Shown here: in pieces, positions 29,401 through 44,400 of the stretch
How the letters are laid out: the number at the start of each line of letters is the position of its first letter
How positions within the stretch are numbered: the first letter of the stretch is position 1
Assembly (NCBI GenBank): GCA_013396635.1
Contig: WBMW01005879.1
Span: 186,001 to 250,000, forward strand
Source: Penelope pileata
Lineage: Eukaryota; Chordata; Aves; Galliformes; Cracidae
DNA: 64,000 nucleotides
Reading direction: 5' to 3'
Notes under the pieces: generated by a model
Told to the model about the DNA's origin: nothing
Database searches by the model: none
Seen by the model: only the letters and a program-made list of their open reading frames with translations
Position numbers and translations under genes: made by a program

Positions 29401-32400
29401 GTAGGAGATCAATTCTTAAGTGCCCCTATTTCTTTTTCATTCAGTTGCCACGATGTTTGCATCACTCCCTAAGTGTGGGAATGCTAAAACAATATAACTG
29501 AAGTCCATATGCTGTACCATCGGTCAGCAACCAAAGCATAGAGCACCTTCAGCGGGAGCTGCATGCAAGCACAGGCATGTGAGCACGGCTCACCCATAGC
29601 CAGAGCACAGCAGCTAAGACAGCTAATAAATACACATACTGGGTTTCTGAAACTTCATATTTAAATAAATTGAAAAATATAAAGAATAAATATATTTTAT
29701 TACCTTTGCTGAACCCCTCCTATTAAAAACAACAGATTAAAAAAATCAGGAACTGTACATATATTCAGCACATCTACTCACGGACCTTTTGCAACTAAAA
29801 GAGACGTTGCTAGGTAAACATGACACGTGTATCTCAGTCTTTATTCAGCCCCCTGGAACAACACACAGGCATTTATTTATTTATCTTTACTTAAGCTAGA
29901 AGGACATTCCGTTTATTTAGACTTTAATTAGCTCGTTGTTCTCACAAGCTGAAAGCCCTCTGGGTCCAGCAATCCTTGTGGGTCTTGGTGTTCCTTCCAG
30001 TTGGCTTGCCAATTGCGCGGCAGTCTGTCGTGCACACTGTTGCTCTCACAGCTGTGAATCCCATTAGGGATATTACAGATGGGGGGAAAAAACAAAGTCT
30101 AAGCAAGAGTATAATCTCTTCAACACACAGACCTTAATGCAATTAGCTGTTTTAATTTTAAGAGATGCTGAGGTGCTTGAAATGTCATCACTTTTACACA
30201 GATTTAAAGGGGTCCAGTTACACAAGTTGCCAGCACGTGCTCAGTTTTATGGCACACCTCCATAAAAGCGATGGCATAAAAAACTCAGGTCTTTGGTGTA
30301 AGGATTTCAGATCCTATTCGGGTTTATATAACAGATGGCCAACACACCACACATCTCATTGATGTGAATGGAAACATTAACGCTCTAGAGTTTCATCCAT
30401 GTCTCACTGGGAGATTTATTTAGCAACTGTTTTGTGAATAGCTTGTATCTCAGTGGAAATTGTGCTAAATCCATGAAAAAAGGCAGTAAAATAAATATTA
30501 TTGCAATTTTTCTCTCCCCATACTCACCTTTGTCCTAAATTAATCTTAAAACCACACTTCAACTCAACAGCAGGAATAACTCTTGTGGACTATCCGAATC
30601 AGCAATTACGAAAGGAAACTTAAACAAGTATGACTCCTTAGTCTGATTATGCAATTCAGATTCCTGAATCTTAAAAACCAAACACTGCATTATATTTTCC
30701 AAACCTCTCAAAACCTTTATTAGCACATATGGAGCCTACAAGCTCTCTCAACAATAGATTCCTTTGTATTTTCACGGCATGAAGGAAGCATCTGGATGAA
30801 ATGTGAGTAACAGAAATGCACACAGGTGTAAAGCTAAGTTTGGAACTCATGTAGAGTTATGCTCTTTTAAAAATGACATTAATGAAGATTAAAATTAGTA
30901 AAAAATGTGTAAGTTCAGGAATGATGCCCAGGATAAGGGAATAATCAATGTACTTAAATGATGCCTCCTAAGTTTTTTCCTAATCCCAAGAATTCTACAG
31001 AATTAAAAAACCTGGGAAGAGAAAAGGCTATGTGTATCAGTAATATGCTCAAGCTAAAAGTTCAAATCAGTAAGGATAAATAAAATCAAAGCTGAAACAA
31101 AACAGCTGAGCAACCATGCTCACCTCTTTTGGAGCCCATACTAGTGTTCAGTCAAGTTATAAATAACCTTTGCAAAGTAGCTGTCATGAATTCCTGACAC
31201 AGGCAGCTCCTTAGCCCGAGATCATCATGGCTAATGGTAAAATAAAGACAATAGTACTGTGCAGGTAAGACTTTGAACGACTCCCCAAATTCCTGTAATA
31301 TGAAGCTGTGTTAAGCAAGAAGTGAATGAACACAACAAAATGGCACCTCTCCAGGAAACAAAAGGGTAAGCAGAGAAAAGTTAGTTTAAAACAGTAACTA
31401 CATTTGGATGTAACTTTTAAGAGATAAATACAGGCTTTTTACTACTCAATTTAGGGAGAAGGAAAGGGTTACACTAAAACTCTGTCTTCCAATTGTATCC
31501 AGCAAAAATGTTTTTGATTTTCCTTTGTTTAATTGCTTACATTTTTTGGCCCAGCCAGCTGAGAGGAGGAAAAAAGTTTTCATGCAATCAGTACAGGGCT
31601 GGCAAAAAAATACTTCATGGAGAAATATCAAATCCTCAATGTTATTGCTGAAAGATCAGAAGCCAATGGAATTCCATATATAGAAAAAGAAATGGTGAAA
31701 CTGTTTTCTTTGCAAATTCAGATGCTGCACTGAACTGACACATAAGATCCACATTTATTTATAAACTGCTTCATCTGGAAAGGAACAATAAAAAAATGTA
31801 TGCAAATCTGCTACTTTTCCACAATCCTACATCCTGCACTGTATTGTCAGACAATTGATTTAAAAGAGATCTTACATAGGGAAATGATAATTTCTTCATT
31901 TACGCAATTCAGGATTTACACAGCTTGGAAAAGAGGTAAATTCAAACAACAAAAACAATAATCCAGCATGTATCACTCATGAGCTTGTTTTTCTTCTTTC
32001 AGGGATCAAGGGACAAACAGAAGTTGCAAGCAAATGGAGCTCACAGACTGAAGTTGAACTTTCAAGCTGAAGCATTCTGTTCTGTTAGGATCCTCTTAAT
32101 AAGCTGCAGCATCGACTCTTGATATACTCAGTTCATCTGAGTACAAGGCAATTCTGAAAGGCTCAGAGTTCTCTATATGGTATTTAACGGTAAACATGCA
32201 CCTAACATCTGCTAGTTCCTAACAGCTGCTTCCAAAGCTGAGCTGTATTTCAGACTGTAGGCTCACTCAAGCTTTGTCATCCTCAAGAAATGAGTGATGA
32301 TCTAAAAAAAAAACGTATGTATCATATTCGTGGTATCAGAAGTTGGCCTAGCATTACTGCATCCATACCGTGGTTAACAAGGAAGCTACCCGTGCAGTAC

Positions 32401-35400
32401 CGCAATGACAAGGATTATTTTTTCCTTCTCTAAAGCTACACATAGGTACAACTTTCCATTTGAATACAATATATAAATTCAAAATGAGTCAAAGGAGGTT
32501 CTTAGTTCTTGCATCTAATTAAGGACGTAGCACAACCACCACTTTTAAACTATTTGCACTGTATTTTGAAAACTCCTGATACTCTTAACTGTTACTTGGT
32601 AGACAGAAACCTCAATTAGTTTGTTTCCAGCATTCCTCCTTTCTATGGTGCCATTTTCTTTCTGTATCTGTATGACTTTTTAAGGCTTATTTACTAGTAA
32701 GCAGAAGGGTTTCAAAGCTAGAATTTGTACTAGGCCCACAGATCCCTCTAGGAGAGTGCCTGAATGTCACCTGAAGCATCAGATTGCAAGGATGATGTCA
32801 GAAATTGTAATGTCTCTCTTCCCCTGCCCCCACCAAACAAAATATATCAATATTTTAAATAAATGGATATATATGTAAATATATATATACATGATATATG
32901 TATTAAAGAGTGGGAAGCTACGTAAACAAAACAAGGAATGTATTTTAAAACTAGTGAGTGTGTTTCAGCACTCTTGGCTTTTTACAGGCCTATTTTCCTA
33001 TGACTTAAGAGAAGTGTGCTACAGCTCAATTGTCAGCAGGAGGTGGCACCTTGCTCTGGATACAGTACACCAATTTCCCATTTAATACTTCAAATCTATC
33101 TCATCGTGTGCACACAAACTTACCCATAAGCAATTCAAAGCAGGTATATTTACTGTCTCCAAACGACCCATTAAAAAACAAATCCTCCCTTGAAAGATCT
33201 TTTACATCTACATTCAAGGGCCCAGAGTTTATTATTAAAAAAAAGCACTGAATGCATCTACTATTTAAAGGAACCCATTAGGTTGCATGAATCCCATATG
33301 CTCAGACTAAGTGAACTGTCAGAGGGACAATGCTGATCCAACATGAACGTGCAATACCGTCTGTAAGTATTTGTTTAAAGCCTGTTAATCACGTTTCCAA
33401 AATAAACTCACTGAGCAGTGTGTATTTTTTAAATATATTTATTACATCGCTTACAATCATCTACAGTAATGTTAAATCTAGCAAAACAACAAATTGCAAC
33501 CAGGATGACATGGTCAAATATGAAACACAAGTACAACACAGTATGATGAAACAATGGCACAAAAATGAAGGTGACTTTCTTCAGCTGTTATTATATGAAA
33601 TAAAACATTCATCAGCATTTATTTTTGCAAGTTTTACTTTTTNNNNNNNNNNNNNNNNNNNNNTTTTTTTTTTTGCTGATAAATCAACAGCTACCTTTTT
33701 GGTTTCCTGCATCACATTAATACAAAAATGGTATATTTTAAAAAGCAAATATCCAAGCACTTTTCTTTAAAAAAAATAATTGTATACATAACTTTGTAAA
33801 ATCTTAAGCTTATGTTGGAAATGTGCCAATATTTACAAGATCATAGTGCAACTAACAAAATGAAGAGACCTTAGCACAAACATTGGTAGCTCCTCTTTCA
33901 CTACAGTTCAAATCCCAAAACACTGTATCGCAGGGCAAACCACAAACTATTTACCTCATATAACATCAGACAACAAGAACACACTGAAAACAGTATATCT
34001 TTTTTCATACTTCACTGTTGAGGGTTAATTTAAGCAAATTTGAATATAATCAACATGCACAAATACAGACACTAAAATGCATACAAATACGTATGCGTGC
34101 ACTGTGTGTGTTTTTAACCCTCCTATAATCTGTGCGTACACAACCCATGTATCTACATATCCATTGACTTCGGTGGGGAGTTAGGGCACCCAAAAATCAG
34201 GTGCACAGCCCAATAGGCAAACCAAGCCAGTTTAAAAGGTGTCACTACGGCAAACACAAACGCAGCTCAGAGTGATGTAACTTCTGAACAGAGGCATTTG
34301 CCTGGGAGGCATCACACCCATTTCAAAAGAGTGTGACAATCATTTGCTCACTTTTACCTGCCCGTAAAGCCATTGCTGGCGGAGTAACATTAGGTTCTTT
34401 TTATGACTCACAGTTGCAAGATCTCATGCCATCACTAACAGATGAACTGAAAGTGAAGATTAAACTAAGAGCAATCTTGCAGTCGGCTGTATACCATTAA
34501 CGGGATACCAGAAAGCACAGACAACATTAATCTAAGTATTTATCAAGTGACAAGGTTATTTAGCACCGTAAAGATTTTTTTGTCTGTTTATTTTTCTACA
34601 TTTTTTGACAGAACAGGGAACTTGGGTTGATCAGAGGTTCCCTTTTATATTATCGTTAATTAATTCTAACTTTTAGAGATGGAAAACGTTTTCACAACAT
34701 ACTGCACTACATAAAGTTCACATCGCTGTGTGAAATACAAAGACGTAAAGCCAAACAATACTGTTTATTTCAATTGTTAAGCCAAAAAATCTCAACCTAT
34801 GTGTTCTTCATGGTGGTTTAACATGATGTATCCCTTCTTATAATAGACATTTATATTCACAATATTAATGCCCCAGAATTTCCATCTTACAGCCCGTGAA
34901 AATGGCTTGAAGGGAAAATAATCAAATGTAATGTGCTGTCCCTGAACTATTTTAAAAATTGAAAAGCCATTTTCACAATGGATAATGAATGTTAACCATT
35001 TTACTGATTTTGACAACAAAAAACCTCAACAAATATTTTATGACTTAATAATTACACTGCAGAACAGTGCTGTTCACAAGGAGATAAAGGTTTGACCTTG
35101 TCAAAATAACACCATTTAAACTTTATGATTAATGTTTTGTCTGTGTATATATACTTTGTGCATAAGGTCCTACCCTTCCCACCTTGAAGTCAATCATGTT
35201 TTTGCCACCAACTTGGAGCAGAACCAAGCCCTTGTTTGTACATGAGATCTCTTAACATTGTACAGAATTCCTAAGGGGAACTGCTCGGCATGGATAGATC
35301 GGTGCAGCTCCATCGGCTGCAACAGAGCTGAAGCAAATCCCATCAGATGAACATCTTCCCATCATACATTTTCCCCAAATATTAATTTAAAGAAGTCACA

Positions 35401-38400
35401 AACGTGACGTAACTGTGCATGGATTTCAAAGCCATTAATCTAGGTATTTGTGTGTGTGTGCGTGCACAGACGTACACATGCACACACACATTCTGTGCTT
35501 CACATGTGAACTGTTTGTTGCATAAAAGAAAAAGAAAAGAGATTAAAAATAATCCAGAAAGTTGCAGAGAGCATTAGGGAAATAATCACAAGTATTCAAA
35601 AAGCTCAAAGGGAAGCGAAGCATTCACAAGCTATACAAGGCTCTTTAGCTACATCATAATCACCTGATAGTAGGCACAAATAATGCAGCATACAGAGAAC
35701 TATAAGAGGTTCAAACACTATAAAGTTACTTGAGCTATTCTGTTATTTAATGCAGCTCATAAAATCTAGGGACAAACTAAAACCTGTGCTGTTGCAAGCA
35801 GAACTACAGCATCATGAAACACAATTTCAGTTTCACCAATAAACCGAAACCTTCTGGTCTTGCTCACAAGAAACATTTCATTTCTGCTCATGTATAATTG
35901 GAATTACATTCCACACAAAAGGGAACTCAAAGTCTATAAACAGTGTACTTTTTCAATCTCGAAGGGACTTTCTTTCCTTGAATGAAATATTAATGATATG
36001 TATTGCCTCTGAATAGCCCCTTAATACAACTCATATGTTGAAGTGATTAAATGTAATGGACTAGCATAGTCTTCGCAACAGTCTTGACAGAAAACTTGCT
36101 ATGATAACAATTACTGATATAAGGTCCATTTTTCTCCTTCACAGCTAGGCAAAGCCACGCCGTTCCCATTAGCTGGCAACGTGGGCTCTTTGTGAAGAAC
36201 AAACATTCTTAATAAACTGCGTTAAGCAGCAGTAGTCTATAAGGAAGAGGGAAGAAAAAATAAAATTCCTGGAATTTATTTTCTTTACAGGAAAAAGCAA
36301 TTTGCAAAAAGTCAGTAAGTATTTTGTTCAGTCTAGCGGAGTTCTCGGAGTTTTTGGAAGCTGATCCCAGTGCACCTGAACATTATACAGGCTTCTTGGG
36401 ATGAAGTAATACATTTTGCTAAAACATTCCCTCATAACAAGAAAAAATGCAAGCAATTTCACAGCTGTGAACATTCTCAGTAGGACAGGACAGCCCTATG
36501 ATCAGAGTATGTGAGGGAGACTGTTCCTATTGCTGGATACAGTTTTATATCCGAACTCTGAAGCAGGAATGGCAACACATGCATTGCAAAATGGAATGAC
36601 CTAAATGCTTCAGCAAATCTGCCAGATCAATGACTTTCTCTCCAGGTGATACTGGAACCAAGCATTGAAAACAAGAAGGTAAGTTTTGTATTCTGCTGCC
36701 CTTTCATTTATTTTTGTAAATATCCTCCGAAAAGAAAATGATAATGATACAGTGAAGTCATAATGCCACACGCCAACATTTTCCAGCTGCTGAATTTTAT
36801 TATGAATTTTATTATTAGCAGTGTAAAAGAATTATTTCTCTGTTTTAAAAGTTGACATGTGGCAGCTAATCACTTTGTTCTATTAAGTACATTTTTCTGC
36901 TCTCAAAATATATTAATCATCACTAACTAGATCAAAAATATAATCTCTATAGATTTTCATTGAGGATCAAAATCACACTAATTTCTAATTCTTAAATCAT
37001 TAGTATTTAAGATACTAAAAGGAAATGTCTAAAACAGTAAAAGTGTGTCATCACTACACTACAGGCTTAAATACAACAGATAAGTATTAAATCAATATGC
37101 AACGTACAATGGGAAATATTGCTATTAGGTAAATTAACACAGTTGACTAAGCATCTCACAATAAAGCAGCAGAAAACAAATAAAATTAGTAGATATTTGT
37201 TAAGCATCTGGTTATAATGCATGACCTACTTTAACACTAAAGGAGTTTTGCATATTCATGCTGTACAAAATGACCACCTCTAGAAATTATGAAAACAGAG
37301 AAATTAGGTCAACAGGAGGATGATTTACAACACCACCATTTCTGTCTGCTTTCATTTTAAAACGGCATCAAATGTCTTATTACAGCAAATGGCAAAAAAA
37401 ATGTTCTTGTCCTTAACATAAAGGAAAATAATCACTAGTTTCTTAGGCAAAACGTGCTTTACCAGAAGAAGTCACCCTGTGCGTCACATTATGCCGGTAG
37501 CCAGCAGGCCCACATTATTTCCTTTTTTAGAAATGTGTCCACGTTTACTTGCAGCACAAGGATGATCAGCATTAACAGCTCTTGCAAGGTAAAACGTTCA
37601 CGTTGCCTGTGACCGCTCATCTGTTTACTCTCATCAAAATGTAAAGAGAACTTTAACACTGCTTTGAAAGCACCGACTTTCTGTTCTGTGAGCAGAAAGG
37701 ATTTCTCCCTTTTCTTTTCACTTAGCTAAAAAAGGCTAAACTCTGAAAGGAATGAGATTAAAGCATTCCAAATGTTTGCGTTGGGATCAGACAGTGTGGT
37801 ACAAGCAGTTTAATACGGCAGGCTTTTTCTTTTCTGCATTTTACCTGCTCACTGGTAAAAGCAAAGCATTCATTAACTGTTCATATCAAAATGCATAGAG
37901 ATACCTATGTTAAAAACAGAACATATAATCAGTACCTCAGATGATAAAAAGAGTGCTATTCATAAATGTGCCCACTATGGATTTGTGCGTTATGTTCACC
38001 TTATACAATCTTCACTGCTTAAAGTGTGCACAATGCTGTTCTGTATTTGATGGACACATTCAATGGCTCATTCATTACAAATTCTTGCATTAAAATGCAG
38101 TGGTAAAGCCAAAAATACCCCCACATACTAGAATTAATTTGGCCCCATGTTTTTAATATTAAATATGCAAAACTCTTTTGTGTGATTCACTATTACTGTA
38201 TATTAGCAGCTATTCTCTTTAAAAATGTTAAACCTTCACCAAATCACAAACCATAAACATTGTTCCATTTTCTCTTTTACACTGAGTCTCCTACTGAATC
38301 CAAATCATCCGAGGAGAGTGGGCGATACAGGTCCTGTAAGATGAAGTGCAGTATAGATTTGTTTATTGTGCTTGATTTGTTGCACTGCAACTGTCTTACA

Positions 38401-41400
38401 ATCTTTTTGTTACTGTGGACCAGAAGATAACGTTTAACATAAAATACACATTTTCCATATAATCAGATTTTTTGCTTATTTTCATACAATTAATTTTTAA
38501 TCAACAAATAGATGGCTGGAGTTTTAATGTACAAAATATTCCAAGAGGCAACTGTTTTTTCCTTTGACTCTTTCCTATTAAACACCATTAAAACAATATT
38601 TGACTTTTCTGAAGAGTCTCCTAATTGTTTGGAAACTTGTCAATATGAATATTTTTTTTTTTTCCAAAATAGACTGTATTTCCCTTTTTGCTGTTTTGTC
38701 AACAGCAGTAGGAAAGCAAATGCTTACGTTATATGACAAAGCAATCAAAACTTGCCACCCATGGGTCATACAGCACAGCTCCAGCAGCATTTGAGCCCCA
38801 AATGCTGACACTGAACACTGCTGTTACTGACAATGGGATCTTTTCCACATTTAGGGGTGTGTGAGTAAAGAGACAGCACGTAAAATCTCCCAGCCACTGG
38901 CTCTTTCTGATGGTAGCCAAGCAACCAGCTCATGACAGTGAAGAGAGTCTGAGTGTACGGATCCACTTCAGTTTTTCAACACCCACTCTGAGCATCCTCT
39001 GACTGATCAGATAATCCTCAAGTGCCGGAGGTGCCAGGGGATGAGGCATCGCCCTGTTCAACCTACACAGCACAACAATCTTCTCCAAGGCACACAACAG
39101 CACAGAATGAAGGAGAAGGTTCAACAAGAGGCAGTACAGGCTAGAGCAGTATCTTTTCAGGGTGAGTTAAGCTTAACTGGTGAGTTAGAGAGGCACGGAG
39201 CTGCCATGGGCTTGCAGCTCTCTGCCTCCCCAGTGCACCGCATAGCCATGCTCTGCTACCTTTCAGCTGTTCCTGGGGATCCCTTACGTACAGAACATAG
39301 TTATAAAGTACAACAAAGCAAATACAAGACAAAACACTGGCAAGATCTGCAAGATGCAAGAACACATAGGAATGGGAAGGCTGATGGAGCCAGCTTTAGA
39401 GGTTTTGTTCTTTTCTAATCACAGGAAGAAAACTGAGAGTAAAAAAAAAAAAAATCTAAAACCTGTGCTATAAAACAAGGACTACCTAAAACGAATGCTT
39501 TACAAATTACAAATTTCCAATTTACAAGGCTCTACATGATCTATGCAGGTTTATTTCTTACTTGCAGGCATGACACAAAGGGGATTTTAATTCCCTTAAA
39601 TGGGTTTTAGTTCCCTGGCATGCTGATTCTGCATGGGCACGTGTACACACAGTAAGCCACGTCAGATTGCCACACACTTTAGAAAATCAAGTCTTAACTA
39701 AATTTCTATTTCTTTGTGAACAATCTAGACAAAACAAGAATTTCACACAGACAAGCCCATTCTGAACTAGTTAATGACTGAAAGTTCTTTTGTGCACACA
39801 CAGGTTTGGAGTTTCTAAAATGTAGTACAGAAAAAAAAAGTTATTTGATGGTAACAAAACAAACTTTTGAATATCATCTTCCAGGTGACTGCTTACTCCT
39901 TTGAGTATAAAAAAAAAATGCATTTAGAATTTACAAAGAAGTCATTTGCAAGACTGACTTTTAATATCTGGGGAACATTGTTGTGTTTACTTTTCTAACT
40001 GCACGGTTGTTTTTAAAGAAAAATTATGCGCAAGATTTCAGGATCATATCTTCTGCCCTTCCAAATAGTTTAAAATACTTGAAACATTTTAAAGTTTTCC
40101 TTTCTGTAAGAATTTTTCTTGCCTGTATTTTGTTGAAGAGCTGTATTTCTAAAAAATATGAGAATCTATTTATTATTTTGCATATACAAAGGCATAACTT
40201 GCCAAATTAGTATGATTTCTTGGACATAAATTTCAAAAAATCCTTATATACTTAGAATTCAGCTTTGCTGTCTGAACAGTCAAGAGGTACCTTAAATCTA
40301 ATGTTTTTTATCCTGTAGGTTGTAGAAAAAATGTTTAAAGTAATGGCGAGCAACTGCAAAATCAGATATAAAGTATAAAACATTTCCACTCTAGTTCAAG
40401 TACTAACACTGATTACAAGACAGTGGAAAAAACAGTTCATCGTCTATTAAAAAGGCTAATTAAATAAAGTGGGGAGGTTGCTATTGCGTGCATTTTTTAC
40501 TATGATTGCCATGTTGCCTTTTCTTGGTCCTTACCACTAACCATAGTTTGTTCTGGTAGGAACTGTAACTCTGTGCAGCATGGTAACTCTTTCTACTTCA
40601 ACTGCTATAAATCTGAACTTCAGATATTTTCATCTTTGGAAATACACAAGTAAGTATACAACAATTTTAAAACAAGAATCTTTAATTCCCTATTAAAAAT
40701 GAAAATAAAGAATTAAACTGTAAGAAAGCATAACAATAGTATATAGTGTGCAAGTTTAAATACTCAGAAGCTGAAAAACATACAACTTAACATGCTTCCT
40801 GGGTCACTTTCAAGTCCTTGTATTACATTCATGACATTAATCTTTCAAATCTTGCCATCATCGAATATAGACTGAATTTCAACAAAGGTTATATATGTAA
40901 CTTTCACTGACTTCTGAATTTATGGAAACAACTCAACCGTGTACATATGCAAGTGAGAAAGGATGAAACTTTATCTTCTATGTTCTGGCTTTTTAGAGTC
41001 TAAAATTCTATTGGCAGGTTAGAGGAGTACTGTTCTCAAGATTGTAGTACACGTATCACAGCAGCATTCTCAGCTTCATTTACAGCAATGGAAAGCCTTC
41101 AGTCAAAGACCAGAATTTCTTTTTTTAAAAGGTGAATGATGAAATATCAGTAAGAGGAGTGATCCCTATTTTAAGTTGCCTAATGCATTCCATAATTAGA
41201 AGGAATATTTTATTTAGAAAATTCTACCATCTGTACTATTTTTGCAGGTCTTTACTATTCACAGGGAGAAAACCCTTAGTCTAGAGAGTTACTTTGCTTT
41301 CATCCCTGTGGACTCAAAAGCATGACTTCCTTCCTCTCACCTGCATTTCTCAGGAAAACATTGGCAGCCTGCCCAGACCCCTGAGCACTCCGAAGTACCA

Positions 41401-44400
41401 AGGCTACAACTCCTTCATAACGCTCAGATGGGGATGCTGGGGAGCTGATCAATTACTTACACTGAGGGGAATTGGGCTATGCTAGAGTGGTCCCTACAGT
41501 CCTCCAGATCCAGACCATCCCATGCATCTGATGGCATGAGAGCACGGGCATTCATACTGACTCAAAATACTCAGGGAGAGGAAACAAATTACAGAGCTGA
41601 GCTGGCATTCCCAGGGCTCAGCATCTTATTTCAGTTCTAAAGCAGCAGCTCTCTCAAACTCCACATAAAGAGGGAAACTCGGATCAGTCAGAAACCCAGC
41701 CATAAACTGCAACCCCAGAACACAGGTCTAGCGGCCCATGCTCTTCTTATGGGCATGGGGCAGTAAAATCTCACCTCTCGGCCCTGGGGGCTAGGGGGCA
41801 GTGAAACGAGTCTCCTCTTTCATGACATCAACACTTCAATAACCTCCTACAGAATAAACCTGCTCCTGCAGCTGGCCGCGGGTGAAGTGGTTGAAGACAA
41901 AGCAAAATGCCCTGGGTTCAAATCTGATTTCTGACAAGATGGTACATAAAATAACCTGTCCTCTAAACAATTTTTAACAAGTACATAAAAAAGATGGCAC
42001 TAAAACAAAACAGAATGCTATTTAGATGGCTAACAAAGAAAATTTAGATTAGTAAACATTGTTTTTCATAGAGCTGATTTAGTCATCACAATAAACATCA
42101 TGACCTTTAACCACATGATCAGATGGTTTTACATTGGACTTCTGGCTCATTCACTTCACAAGGTAAACATGAAAGGACCTGATATAAATTCTCAGAACGC
42201 ATGTAAGGTATCCATCCCTTAACTCCCGAGAAGAAGTTTATTTTGTAAACTAAACAATACTAAGCCAAGGTATTTTTACATGAATGTATTCCATGTTTCT
42301 GCAAATACAATTTTTTTTTCTTGAATAAAGCTAGAGAAGCAAAGCTCAGAAAAGACTCCCTGCTGAAGTCAGTGGGACTGGATATCACTACCTGAGAAGA
42401 GAACTCAACTCTTTAACAATCTCCTCTCTCTCCTGTAATTTATTTCAATACTTATTTTCTATACACTAAGCAATGAGATCATGTTACCACTACACAGCCC
42501 TTTGCATTCGTAATACTGATCCTGTTACACTTCCACGCAGGAAACCTGAATAAAAAGAAGCCCATCTGCCTAACTCTTCACACCTGGAAGTCAGAAACCT
42601 TGTGGAAAAACAGAGCTTGTGTCTAATGATGTGGACCACGTGGTTCCCACTCATGCATCCACAAATGTTAACACAAAAACATTTCTTCAATGTGGACAGA
42701 GAAGCATCAGTGGTAGGGAAGGAAGCTTTGGAAAGCTGCTAATGAAAAGAGACAGCCTTACAGCAAATTAAGATCCACTGTACACTGATACCACCCATCT
42801 TAGCAGATAACCTTACTTCACTAATGTGTAATTCATTTGGAACTTTATTCCCTCTTCAATGACTTATTAATGATACATTAACAAGCCATGAGAGTAGGAG
42901 CAAACACGCATGGAAGACAATGTATTCAAGAAGATTTCAGTACCGACTTACCCAACTGCAATCTGCATCTTTATTCTGTGCCAGGAAACACACGACTGCT
43001 CTGTGGCTTCAAGCTGCCACTCACTGGCTATCTCTATACTGCAAGACCACAGAGTACTTCCAATTCAGCCTCCAAATCTATAAGCAACTCAGGGCAGAAA
43101 CTCATGGCAGTATCCCACTCTGGGATAAGACATGGGCATGTGGAATCCCTCAGCTCCCTGGTATCCATGGGACATAAAGATGGGTACACAGGCCCGGAGG
43201 AAGCAGTGCCATGCTCCAGCTATTCCTGCTCTGGGTATCTGGGAAATCAGGTCTGCGCAAGCCTCCTGAAGTCAAGCAGTGCCAATTTGGTATGTAATCC
43301 CTTACTCAGAGAGAAACAATCTTTACTTAAAAACTGAAAAGGCAGAAAAAGCCACGTGTTCAAACTATGTTTATAAACATAAGTCTGAGACACAGAGCAC
43401 TGCCTTAGGGAAGCTTTCATTGAGAACTGATCACAGTTTAGAAAATAGCAAAGATACACAGACATCTGTCCCATTGCTTCTGAACAAATACTGATAATTA
43501 AATCAGCATATGGTGCCTTTTGGGTTGAATGAGTAATATTTTGTCAGGTCACCACAGCAGTAACATAGGTACTATCATAATTGTGAATGTTTAGGTATGC
43601 TGTAGATTCTCTGTACAATACAAAACACTAGTGAGAAGCTACAGCTGCTAAGAACTCTGGTCCAGCAAAGTGACTGATGAGTCTTGTGCTGCTTTGGTAC
43701 TGATAATACCTTCAGTGCACAATGTTATGTATCACTGCTAATCCACAGCTAAATTCCACAGCGCATTCTTTTATCTTGCTTCAAAATCAAAGTGATATAA
43801 TGTCTATGGCAAACTTAGGAAAAAAAAGTCTTTTGACAACATGAATATTTCCTCTCATTTGTGAAATGTTTGGAAAAAGACACTAAAAACAAACCAAAAA
43901 GTTTTGTAAAAAAGGAGAATGATATCCCTTATCTTCCCTCAAGAACAAACCAAATCCCACCATACTTAGCATCTGGACAGACACACAACAGTTGTGTCCC
44001 ACTTAAGAATGTTGTACAAACACAACAAGGACTGTAGCCAGGCTCTTTCACCCTACACCCCTAAACCCGAGGTATCTCTGGGGAGAAGGCTATATGAGAA
44101 TGGCTGTGCCAGACTCTCTCCAGCCACACTCAGAAATCAGTTTCCTTATTTCCTTACCCTCTGTTTCCGTAGGCTTCCTGGGCTGGTGGGAGATGGGCTT
44201 GGAGACTTCCCAGAGCGGGGAGTAGAAAGCTGGCTACCAGGGGTTCCATTCACTAAAAGGACATTAAATTGAAAAAAATAAATACAAGGCGTTATTAAAA
44301 GCAAAGGAACAGTTAAATCAAGGCATCTCACTCCTTCTCATTCTTTTTTGAACAGCTTAACATTTTTTTCATGTTTTAAACGTTAAATAAGGTAATTCAC

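Larger units (their letters stand above)
33420..38276 (-). other. DCLK1: Possible 3' UTR region of the kinase-less DCLK1 transcripts
   Basis: Nearly 5 kb of CR1-free sequence lies immediately 3' of the alternative stop codon. Candidate AATAAA poly(A) signals on the minus strand occur near 36788-36820, 36271, 34761, 34589 and 33433, and nothing in the sequence picks one. Two matches to the Pumilio motif UGUANAUA occur at 34150-34157 and 33830-33837. The true 3' end is unknown and the left boundary given is only the farthest candidate considered. Confidence 0.3.
26794..44157 (-). other. DCLK1 intron, 17.4 kb, holding the alternative terminal exon
   Basis: An intron between the SLRKQR and SSQHS exons in kinase isoforms. 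It contains the alternative terminal exon at 38277-38333 and its presumed 3' UTR. I recognise no CR1 copy in it. It holds TA and TG microsatellites, a poly-T run at 27297-27313 and an N gap at 33643-33663. Confidence 0.7.

Noticed and set aside
33330..33770. 146-codon plus-strand open frame
   Set aside because: It reads through an N gap inside a poly-T tract, so continuity is an artefact.
42888..43337. 149-codon plus-strand open frame, the longest in the window
   Set aside because: No recognisable domain, low-complexity Ser-rich composition, no splice context, and antisense to a DCLK1 intron. Expected by chance at this scale.
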